Below, one piece after another: positions 31,801 through 43,800 of a stretch of DNA of 64,000 nt (its first letter is position 1; each line of letters begins with the position of its first letter). The notes below the pieces were generated by a model, which searched no databases, was not told the origin of the DNA, and worked only from the letters and a program-made list of their open reading frames with translations. Where the stretch lies: NCBI GenBank assembly GCA_033977485.1, contig CM066982.1:35566218-35630217 (forward strand), in the 5' to 3' direction. A program made the translations under genes and the position numbers. The DNA is from Hydrangea macrophylla (taxonomy: Eukaryota; Streptophyta; Magnoliopsida; Cornales; Hydrangeaceae).

Positions 31801-34800
31801 AGTGTCTCTAGAATGCGTTGTGACTACACCGGACCTGCGACTTGTGATCACTAAGATGTCACTAGATTATCATGAGGACACACACAAAAAAGAAAAATGA
31901 TGATAAGCCTCCCATTAACGATGTTCCATATGATCTTCCTGTTAGGAAACCGCGTTCCCAGAATCCGTTGACAGTGCGTATAAGTTGGTACTGCAAAAAA
32001 TTTCGTGAAATCTATAATAACCCTACAATGGCGGAACTAGGGTTACCTTGAACTGCAAAAACGGATTGCTGTAGTAGACGAATCGAGAACACGGGCTCGA
32101 TAACAGCTCACGATCTTCTACCGTATTCCTCTGCTGCCAAAATATCGAACTGAGTGTGGGCTCTTTCGAAATCCTTTATGTTTTCTGCTCTTCCCTCTTT
32201 ACGTTCTGTTTTCTATTCCCAGTTATAACACTCTCTTTGATTGTTGTGACGATTCAATCCCGATCACATTGATCCGACAAAGATGTGTTCGTCAGGAGGA
32301 CTAAACGATCTCCGATTGACTTGAATTTTTTACAGCAGCTCCGTCTCGACGTCAGGAACGTCGTGTAAAAAATTCAGCAACTTTCGATTAGTATCGAGCA
32401 GTCCGAAGTTCTTTTAGTGAGCGTTGTCCGACGCTAGCAATCTTCACTCCTATGTCTCTTGAATGCTCACAGAGACTAGGGTTTGGTGGAAACCCTTCTA
32501 GAAGAAAGCTAGGAGGTCAAGGGAAGCTTAGAATGTGAAATCATGCAACCTGAGAGAAGAGCCAAGGCAGCATATATATAGGCTACGATAGGGACCACAA
32601 GAAGTCAATAAGGAATAGGCTTCCTTATGGAATTAGGAAACCCTAATTCGAACTGAAACAGATTCCTATTTCCATAAATTATAATTCATACCACTAAAGA
32701 ATTATAATTGCACTCCTACCCTTATCTCAAAAATATATTTCAAGCTCCATGTTATTAAATGCTTATTATCTCCCCACGTTAAGATTACAGATATCCATTA
32801 ATTAAATATAATTACTGACAATCACATTTAATTAATCTCTTAAAATTCATTGAGATCCTCTGCTTGACTTATATGATATGTCGGATACAAAATCCACCTG
32901 CAGGGTTTGACATAATCAAAACTTATAAGCTTTCTCAAGGGGATATCATCAATCCCAAAATTGAGATATGGATTCCATCATTAATTAATATCCACCACAC
33001 AATTAATATTGCAACCCAATCCAATGAGATATTGACCCATTTAAGGATCTCACCCTTTTAGGGATCAAAGTATAAATATCAAATGTACGTGTCTATAAAT
33101 TAAATTAGGATTTAGAGCATAAGCACTCATAATAGCCATGAGGTATTAATTATCTTATTAGTATAAAGATAATTACCCCAAGTCGGTCCTGTTTAATACA
33201 CAAAGTGTACTAGCATAGTGAGTTGAAACTGTACCGTTTCCCGCAGTCAAGACAAACCTACTACAACACCATGCTGCAGTCCTACCGATGGTGTGTCTAA
33301 TCCCATCTAAGACAGTAAACCAAAATCTTACATTCTACAATATCTGGTGGTCTGATCTTCCGTGTGTAAGCCGAACTCTACACACCAAACCACCTACTAT
33401 GTAGAATGAGAGACACACATGCATAATATTAAATAAATAATATAATACAAACATTGCCCACACAGATTCTCATAAAAAATGGATTAACTGATTTTATTAA
33501 ATGAATAAAAAATCAACTACATAAAGCATGGCTTTTAGTATATATCCCTAACAATCTCCCACTTAGACTCAAAGCCATGATGCGACACACCTCACTCCTA
33601 TCCCTTCTACATGACTGTTAAAAGTCTTGGCCGGTAAGCTCTTGGTGAAAGGATCTGCCAGGTTATTTGCTGATGCTATCTTGGTCACTTCAACATCACC
33701 TCTTTGCACGATCTCTCGTATCAGGTGATACTTACGCTCAATGTGTTTTCCCTTCTTACGGGCCCTTGGTTCCTTTGAGTTAGCAACCGCTCCGCTATTA
33801 TCGCAATAAAGGGTAATAGCCAATTGTACCGCAGGTACTACTCTTAGATCCATAAGGAAGTTTCTGAGCCAAACGGCCTCCTTAGCGGCTTCCGAAGCAG
33901 CCACATACTCGGCTTCCATGGTAGAATCAACAATACATGACTGCTTGATACTCCTCCAACTAATGGCTCCACCTCCTAGGGTAAACACATATCCTGAGGT
34001 AGACTTTCTGGAATCCCTATCTGACATGAAATCAGAATCTGTGTACCCAATGGGTACAAGACTGTCTGCTTGGTAAACTAACATATAGTCTCGAGTCCTT
34101 TTCAGGTACTTGAGAATATTTTTCACCGCAGTCCAATGTTCTTACCCTGGATTAGATTGATATCTACTAATCATGCCAACAGCAAAGCAGATGTCAGGTC
34201 TAGTACATAGCATAGCATACATTAGGCTTCCTACTGCCGAGGCATAAGGAACTGCCTTCATCTTCTCTATCTCATCAGGTGTCTTAGGACACTGATCCTT
34301 AGATAGAGTAATTCCATGTTTGAAAGGAAGGAATCCCTACTTGGAATCTTGCATGCTAAACCTTGCAAGAATATTATCAATATAAGTGCCTTGTGACAAG
34401 CCCAACATCCTATTCTTGCGATCTCGCATAAGCTTGATCCCTAGGATGTGACTGGCTTCTCCCAAGTCCTTCATATCGAATTGACTGGACAACCATACCC
34501 TTACAGAAGATAATACCCCCACATCGTTTCCGATTAGCAAGATATCATCCACATATAGTACTAAGAACACCACCACTCTTCCATCATGTTTCTTGTACAC
34601 ACAAGATTCATCCGCACATTGATCAAAACCAAAAGACTTGATTGCTTGATCAAAGCGGATATTCCAAGACCTAGATGCCTGCTTAAGTCCATAAATGGAC
34701 TTCTTAAGCTTGCACAACATGTGTTCTTGGCCCTTCGCAATGAACCCGTCTGGTTGCATTATATAGATGCACTCGTCAAGATTCCCATTTAGAAATGCTA

Positions 34801-37800
34801 TCTTGACATCCATTTGCCAAATTTCATAATCGAAATGTGCAGCAATGGATAAGAGAATCCGGATAGACTTTAGCATGGCCAACGGTGAAAAGGTTTCCTC
34901 ATAATCGATTCCCTCTTTTTGAGTGAACCCTTTCGCAACAAGCCTTGCTTTAAAGGTTTCCACCTTACCGTCTGCTCCTCTCTTCTTCTTATAGATCCAA
35001 TGGGTTTTATTTCATTGGGTGGTTCTACAAGATCCCAGACTTGATTGGAGTACATGGACTCCATTTCAGACTTCATAGCCTTTTGCCAAAGATCTGCATC
35101 TTTATCTTGGAGTGCTTCATTGTAGTTACAGGGATCGATACCTTGTTCATCAGGGACCCCGGTCATAAGACTCTCCTAAGAACATATACCGGTCAGGTTG
35201 AATAATAACCCTCCCACTACGACGAGGCACAACCCGTGTCTGTGTATCACTGATATTTTGTTGTGAAGATTCTGAACCTAATACACCATTATCTGCACGC
35301 TGTACTGGTTCATGAACCTGCGTGTTAATGGTTGGTTCGGGGTCTACACGAGTTTCGATAATCCTCCCACTACGACGCGGTAATGGAATATCGATAACTC
35401 TGTCTTGTGATGTTTCTTCTCGTACCGTTGGTATCGAAGAAGTATGTGTCGGTGTCTCTCCTCTCATTTCCTCTAGAACAATACGGCTTCTGGGCTTGTG
35501 GTCCATAACATAGTCCTCTTCTAAGAATGTGGCATTGGTGCTAACAATAACCTTCTGATCCTTAGGACTATAAAACAGACCACCTTTAATACAAACATTG
35601 CCCACACAGATTCTTATAAAAAATGGATTAACTGATTTTATTAAATGAATAATAAATCAACTACATAAAGCATGGCTTTTAGTATATATCCCTAACACTC
35701 CTATCATCCTCCCCCCCCTCACATTCTCCTCCTCCGTTGAAGTCTCACAACAAATCAGGGCCATAGTGGCCCAATAGTATCACTGCACTCCTCCAAGTAG
35801 GAGTGTAGGGTACGACTCTCATAAGAGGGTCTCTAAACCACCCCCCCCCCCCCCCCCCCCCCCCCCCCTCACATTCTCCTCCTCCGTTGAAGTCTCACAA
35901 CAAATCAGGGCCATAGTGGCCCAATAGTATCACTGCACTCCTCCAAGTAGGAGTGTAGGGTACGACTCTCATAAGAGGGTCTCTAAACCAACCCCCCCCC
36001 CCCCCCCCTATCGATCTATCTCTGTCTTTAAATAGAATTTCTCACTCTCCGCTTTTGGAAAAACTAGAACCTACTATGAATCACACTCCTAGCCCTGTCT
36101 ATTATATTTGTAAAGTGCGCTCGCCCAGGGAGAAAAGCCCCCTTATTCTTCAGTAAGTTTGTGACCTTTGTTGGGCTTGTGCGCATTGGGGTGGGTGGTT
36201 GGGTAGTGTCATATGTGTGTGTCCATAGGGTAGATCAAAAAAAAAAAGATTCTTGTTTCCCCACCTACTCCACCATCTAACCATGCTTGTAGTGACCCCC
36301 AAGTGGACCTAAATGCATATTTATTCGACTTGTCATTAACTATCTTCACTTTCATATGGAGTGGTGCGTTCCGCAATCCTGGATCTAACATTTGCCCATT
36401 TCTAGAAAGTCTACCATCATGCGGGTATTCCTGATTCTTCCCTGGGTAACTGCCATTACAACTCACCGGAGTGGAGTTGTTCTTAGAAGGGAAGGTTAGA
36501 TGGGGAACAAAAGGAGCTCTTTGTAATAATTGTATTTGATCCGGGAGCATATTGTAATTTTATTTATTTGGCTAGTGTTAGGAAGTTCTTATTTAAGCAA
36601 TAATTATCTATTAAGGAATAAATATCTTTTAGGAGTAGTTTTGATTTAAGGAATAATTATCTTTAGGAAATTTTATCTTCTCAATAGTTTGAGCTTTTAA
36701 GAAGTTTTCCTTAGGAGTCTTATATCTCTATAAATAAAAACTCCTTGTATTTGTTAGTTATGATGAATAAAAATTTACATTATTGAGTTTGCGAAGGAAT
36801 GCAATTATTAAAGATCTAGGGAAGGGACCCTACACCTTTTGCTCTCTTTCATCTTCTTTGTTCTCCAATTTTTCATCAATATTCAATGTTCTTTCGAGTG
36901 TCGTGCATCACACTGATTTCCTAGTGTTTTCCTTTTCCTTCTGTAATTTTATTTATTTGGTTAGTGTTAGGAAGTTCTTATTTAAGCAATAATTATCTAT
37001 TAAGGAATAAATATCTTTTAGTAGTAGTTTTGATTTAAGGAATAATTATCTTTAGGAAATTTTATCTTCTCGATAGTTTGAGCGTTTAAGAAGTTTTCCT
37101 TAGGAGTCTTATATCTCTATATCTCTATAAATAAAAAGTCCTTGTATTTGTTACTTATGATGAATAAAAATTTACATTATTGAGTTTGCATAAGGAATGC
37201 AATTATTAAAGATCTAGGGAAGGGACCCTACACCTTTTGCTCTCTTTCATCTTCTTTGTTCTCCAATTTTTCATCAATATTCAATGTTCTTTCGAGTGTC
37301 GTGCATCACACTGAATTCCTAGTGTTTTCCTTTTCCTTCTGTAAATCCATGAACCAAAAGAGCCTTAAAGGCTTTGTCTGGTTCTTGGATTTGGCGAGGG
37401 AAAATAAAGGAAAGCATAGAGGAAAACATTTTCGTTTGTTTGGTTAATGAGGAAAACGAAGAGGAAATAGGAAAGAAAAGAGAATAAGTTGAGAAATAAA
37501 TCAAACATTTTCAATGATCCGAGTCATTTCTCTTCCTTTATCCATATTGTACGATTTATTTTACAAATTTGAATTTTTAATGTTATTTAAGAATATAGGA
37601 AAACACAAGGGAAAACACGAAGATATTGTTTTCCTTCTTGTTTTCCCTTCCCTCTTCTTTTCCCTTCACAAAATCCATGAACCAAACAGAGCCTAAAAAA
37701 CAAATCATACAAGACATCCTCCATGTAGTGTAGAATAGCACGGAATGTGTAGAAACTACAAAATTAGCAAGTATATATTCCCATGTAAGATATTGTCTCA

Positions 37801-40800
37801 CCTTCCTTATGTATTCAAGTTCGGCATCATCTTCTAGGAAAAAACAAAGACATTTGATTGCCACATCTACCTGAATAATGTCCAAGAAAATAAAAATAAA
37901 AACAGAGAGAAGTAGATATCAGTCTCTATCTATCCCAAAATCGTCCATTCGCATATGAAAGGTGTAGCCACCATAACTTAGCAAAAGGATATCATTCTTC
38001 ACCATACACAATCAGTGACTTGGAAGAATTAGGAATTTTAGTACCTCGAGATTTGCTCCAAACTTTCTATGCTTTTCTATAGAATCTTGCCCACCAGAGA
38101 ATGCATACTTATTTATCTGTGCACAATTGCAATTAGTAAAAACGATCAAACACAATAACCACTTAAAATTAAGACATAGATCAACGTCTCTAAAGTATGA
38201 TCAGATACACAAAGTAATTTTAAACCAAACAAATAACCCCAATATTGGCTAGAAATCTCTATGTTTCCACTTATATACTTTCTCCTAGTTTCCTCACTTT
38301 TCAATGGTAATCAAGCACTGTAACACCCGTACCCGGGAAAAGATTAAACTATCATTTTAATATGCATTAATTGCTATAATTAGTGTATAAAAATGGATTA
38401 AGGTGAGACTTGGATTCACCAGTGAAAAGTGTTCAGTGAGGAACACAGTTGGAGAAGTCCCTTGTTGGTTGGGACAGGCTTGAGGTGGGACCCAGTGAAG
38501 GGCCCGAACAATATATTTTGCATTTAAATGTTAAATGCATTTATATGAATAATTGGAGATGTTTAAAAGCTTTCATGTTATTGATTAATGTGTTAGCTTC
38601 CGATATCAATTTGGTTATCTACATAAGGGCGTTTTTGCAAAAGGTTCATAATTAGTATAATTAGTAGGTACGATAGCAACTTCGTCAAAAATTTGGGACC
38701 ACGTGTGGACCCATACGGGACTTAGACAAACACTCACTTAAGTTTTTGGGTAGTTAATGGAATGTTTGAGAGATTTCATAATAAGAAGTTAGAAACTATC
38801 GGGGGTGTAAACGAAAGGAAACAAAAGTTGGTGACAACTCAATGCATGTGTTTGCACAGGTGTCATGTGTGTGTTAATTCTCAAACAAAGGGAAGAAAAA
38901 AATATAGAAAGTAGAGAAGAAAGAGAGAGTCAGCGAGATATAGAGAGAGATATGAGACTCCAACCTACATTTCACGTCATTCCGTCGCCGTCCGACGTCC
39001 AATTCGCGAACCGAAGTCGTATTCGGACTCGTGGAGGTGAGACGGTCATTTCTATACCTTTCTTTTACATTTTAATCGTCGTGTTTTGGTGGCTCGTTCT
39101 AATCGGTGACAAGTAGTTTACCGAAATCATGTAGGATTTACTCCGGAGTGAGAATTGAACAGGAATTGTTAAAGAATTCTGCATTTCTAAGTTTATTTGG
39201 GGTAGAAATCGTTAGAGGTGAGTTTTCTAACTTAAGCTTGGATGTGGTACATGTCTTATGCTTCAATTGCTAGCTAGAAATGATAATTCTGGAATTAGTA
39301 GTTGAGTTCATGTTAAAATTGAGAATTCCATGCTAATTATGTGAGAAATTATGATGTTAATGTGGCTATGTGCTTATGTGTTAAGTGGTCAATGAATGAT
39401 TGGGAGTAATTGTTCATTGTGGTGAAATAAGGGAGGAGAAGGAGAAGAAGTCCGCTTTAAGAACGGATGTTCAAAGAATAGAAGTCACCGCGGGGCCAAG
39501 GGAAAGGTCTTCGGGTCTGAGTGAACCATTAATCCATGAATTCAACGATTACCTATGCTTATGTGCTTAATTGTGGTATTATACATGTGCATGTCATTTC
39601 AAGCACGTTAGTTTATTCACTAAGTGTAATGCTTAAGAAAACCGTTTTCCTTTTCTAATGTTGTAAATAACAACCACCACAGGTTCGGAACAAGGCACGG
39701 AGAGGAGGTGACGTGAGTTTGGGAGAGGACGGACTTGGGGCTTGTTTAAGTTCTCATTAAACTTGTATTATGGTATAACTTATGATTTTGGAATCCTTGA
39801 ACTTATGTCGTAATATATGTAGTTGGTGGAGTTGCAGTTAAACTTGGAGAATCCCATGTAAATTTCTATGTTATTAGTTGGATAGTGTGTGTTGTTTGAG
39901 TTGGGCCATTCCGGCAAGTCCGGATATGTGTCGCAACCATTTTGGACAATGTCCATACATATGTAACTAAGTTGCTTGTGAAGTTTTTGAACTCTTTTCC
40001 TATGAATTTCTTATATCTATGTTGGTTTTTGAACACTTTTCTAATGAATTTCAAGTCAATACATAAGTAGATAATAGATCCAAGTAATAAGTTTTTTGAC
40101 ACCCTACAAAATTGAAATGATGCAACTTTTTATGGTGCAATTGGATCAAATGGTATAATTGCAACCTACCATTACCATTTAGAGAGGAGGAAGAAAGAAG
40201 GTTCTATCAATTAACTACCATTATCAGATTACCTTTTTCTTTTCTTTTGGACACAGCCATGTGACAACCCTATGTCAGGATTGTATAAATAACCTAAACT
40301 CATTTTCTTTAATGGCTGTCTGAAATTCACATATGAAGAATTCTAAGACAAACCTTGGTCTTTATGTCCTTTGCAGTATCAGTCACATAAATGGCAGAAT
40401 TTGCATCACTAGCAGACATTTTCCCAGAATCTCCCTACAAATATCCACATTAAGTTTAAAATAAATGCCAAATTTAAACTGAAAGTCAATTGTATAGCAA
40501 TAGGAGCAACCACATAATTAGAGATTTCACTAACATTGGAATACAGATATGTTTGCAAGCGTAACTTTCGCTCATGATATTTGACTATGAATATCAACCT
40601 TTTAGTCTACTGCTTGAAATAATCGTTTTTCCTAAACAACTTACATATAATATAAAATGCAATTTTGTAACGCCCAAATCCCGAAAACGGGCATTAGTGC
40701 GGAAAAATAATCGAAAATAACAAGTAATCAACCTTAAGGGTAAAATGGTCATTATAATTCACACAATTCACACCCACAGCCAGGATTATCTATACTTCAA

Positions 40801-43800
40801 ATCAAAATCCCCACACAAGGAGGCATTTCTCTTTTTGAATCTCGGAAGTCCCACACTTGGAGATCTTCCCTTTTTAAAATAGAAAACCCCACATAATAAT
40901 GATTTCATCGACATGGATAGACCTGAGGATTATACGTCATATTGTACCAAACAATTCCCTTTGATAATCCTTTCTACCGATCTCCCCTTGAATCTAAAGA
41001 TCAAGTCCATGAGACCACAACCATGAGTCAACATCCCTATGGTTTCACACTAATCCTCAATGTTAATTACCGTAGGCATACACCAAGGGTCGGCCCTCAG
41101 TCCATATTTATTCACCCTAGTTATGGATGAATTGACTAGACACATCCAAGATGAGGTCCAACGGGGTGTGTTGTTCGCAGATGATATTGTTTTGGTTGAT
41201 GAGACTAAAGGAGGACTAAACCAAGGCTACCTGGATCGCGGATCGATTTGGTACGAGGAACGAGATCGGGAACGCGGATCGCCACGTGCTATAAAATGTG
41301 GTACGGTGGGGGTATACTTCTTTCGATCTTAAGAGGGAAAGTAATATGAAAGATTAAAGCGTGAAACAATTTTTTAATCATTTCATTGTCAAGTAATGTT
41401 CTAGATGAGAAAATATAATTGATGTGGATTTTGAAGTGTTTTAAGTTCACTAGATTTTGGTGATGTTATTACCATATTAGGTGATTTAAAGGTGGAACGC
41501 CCAAATTGGCGTTCCAATTCGCTAGTGTACCACGTTTTGGAACGATCGTACCAAAACGGGGATCGCTACGGTCTGATAGTTTTCTAGTAACACTGGACTA
41601 AACACTAAACTAGAAACTTGGAGAGAACCACTAGAGACAAAAGGGCTTAAGTAAGTAGGACGAAAACAGAATATATAGAATGCAACTTTAGTGACAGTAG
41701 AAGAAGAGATAATGAAGAAGTGAAGATCGAAAATCAGGAGATACCAAGGAGGGACCATTTTCACTATCAGGTACGATGATTAGTAAAGATGTGGAGCTTG
41801 GGGATGATGTGACCCATAGAATTAAAGTAGGCTAGCTCAAGTGGAAGAGTGCGTCCGACATCTTATGTGACCGGCGAATACCAGCAAAATTGAAAGGGAA
41901 ATTTTATAGAACTATTAGGCCAATGATGCTCTATAGGACAGAATGTTGGGCAATTAAGAAACAATACATTAGCAAAATGAGCATAGCTGAGATGAGGATG
42001 CTAAGATGGATGTGTGGTAAGACTAGGAAAGAGAGAACTAGAAATAAGTATATTCGAGAGACGGTAGGTGTGACACAAATTGAGGATAAGTTGAGGGAGA
42101 ATAGACTCTGATGGTTTGGCCATGTGCAACGAAGACCTGTAGATGCACCGGTGCGGAAGAGTGATAGGATCGTAGTGCTTGGAGATGTTAAGGGGAAGGA
42201 AGACCTAAACTGACTTGGGAATCTGTAGTGAAACAGGATATGAATATATTTAATTTAACTGAGCATATAGCTCCTGAACGTGCAGAATGGAGAAAAATGA
42301 TTAATACAGCCGAACCCCAATCGACTGGGACTCAAGGCTTGGTTTGGTTTGGGATATTACAATCATAACTGTCAAGTTACCAACTACTCCAAAATCTTAA
42401 GCTGTTAGAGAATGGGCCCAACAATGTATATCAAGCTTCAACACCCTCCCTTATGTGCAACCCCGACTTGCACGTGGAGAGCAAACAAACCAAACTCCAT
42501 CATAGTGGAGACAAATAACAAAGTGCAAATATGCACAATAAAGCGGGCATGGAGAGTCGAACCCAGGACCTCCCACAAACAAGGATTTGATACCATGTTA
42601 AGTTACCAACTACTCCAAAAGCTTAAGTTGTTAGAGAATGGGCCCAACAATATATATCAAGCTTCAACAATAACAACAATCAAAAGATGATATATCAATC
42701 ATAACAATAATAAAACAACAAGAATCGGTTTGAAAACCTGGTAGAAAAAGGCCAACCATGCAGTGAACACTTCTAAACATGCAAAAAAATACAGTTGCTA
42801 AGTCGAAAATGAAACTATGGAGAATTAGTATTGATAGTAAGAGTATTTTCAGTTCATGGCAATTCAACCGCCAATACTGAAACTGGAAAAATTAGCCAGC
42901 ATCTAATATCTGTCTCATCTCAAATGTTATAACCGTCTAATTGCAGCATATATGTATATTTTATTAGTCCCCATGTATATACTTCCACTATTTTCTGTGT
43001 CAATATTGATATGTTGCAATGTCCCAGCCCCAAATCCAACATGTCCATACAAAAAATATTAAATATATATTAAACGTGTCCCCAGCGTATATGTGTCCTA
43101 CTCTTTAGAGAAAACACAATAGTCCGTGTCCATGCTTCTTAGATAGTGGCGGTGGCGGATCCGGGAATAATAGCTAGGGGGACCGTGAACAGGGGTCTAA
43201 GAAACGCACAGGTTCAGGTTAGCGCCCTGACGTGCAAAATTTTGGTATATTTTCAGGTAGAATTTCTATAATAGAATATCACAATTTTGCTCTGTGAGAT
43301 TTTTTGCCATGTCGAGAGTTGAGAGATTTAGTGCATGTCTCCTTTGTAATTCCTTCCTTGCATTCTGATTATCACTTTTTTCAATAAGAATGGTTGATCG
43401 TATTCATAAATTATAGCCTTCTTCAGTTGGACAAACAATTCTGGGAAGAATACTAACTATAGACAATCTTAGGAAGAAAAACCAGGTCATAGTGAATTGT
43501 TGCTGCATGTGCAAAAGGGATGAAGAGTTCACTAATCATCTCTTGCTTCACTCTCCCATGGCGAGGGAGTTCTGAAACATGCTACTTGCTCTGTTTGGGA
43601 TTCAATGAGTAATGGCAAAGACTAAAGATAAAGAGCACTCGTGAGAATTTGGTTGCTTAGAGCAAATCAAAATACGAGGAAAATCCAAGGAAGCTTGGAG
43701 AACAACTCCTCTGTGTTGCATACTATTTTGGCAAAGCTTAGGTTGACAACTTGTCAGAGACCCCTTTTATATTAAATGGAATAATAATAGAGAAATTACA

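Larger units (their letters stand above)
31940..35697 (-). mobile_element. Copia retrotransposon with a large internal deletion joining LTR stub to pol
   Basis: Minus strand: the first ~110 bp of the 5' LTR (35697-35587) is joined directly to the pol region. Integrase tail, RT and RNase H follow (35586-33569), then a polypurine tract (33567-33554) and a full 1614-bp 3' LTR (33553-31940). The rest of the 5' LTR, primer site, gag, protease and most of integrase are gone. Flanks are cttcc (31935-31939) and ctcct (35698-35702), which are not a clean duplication. Confidence 0.88.

Noticed and set aside
38865..39116. 83-codon plus-strand frame in intron 8
   Set aside because: Falls in the GA-rich leader-like part of an LTR; no support for a protein.
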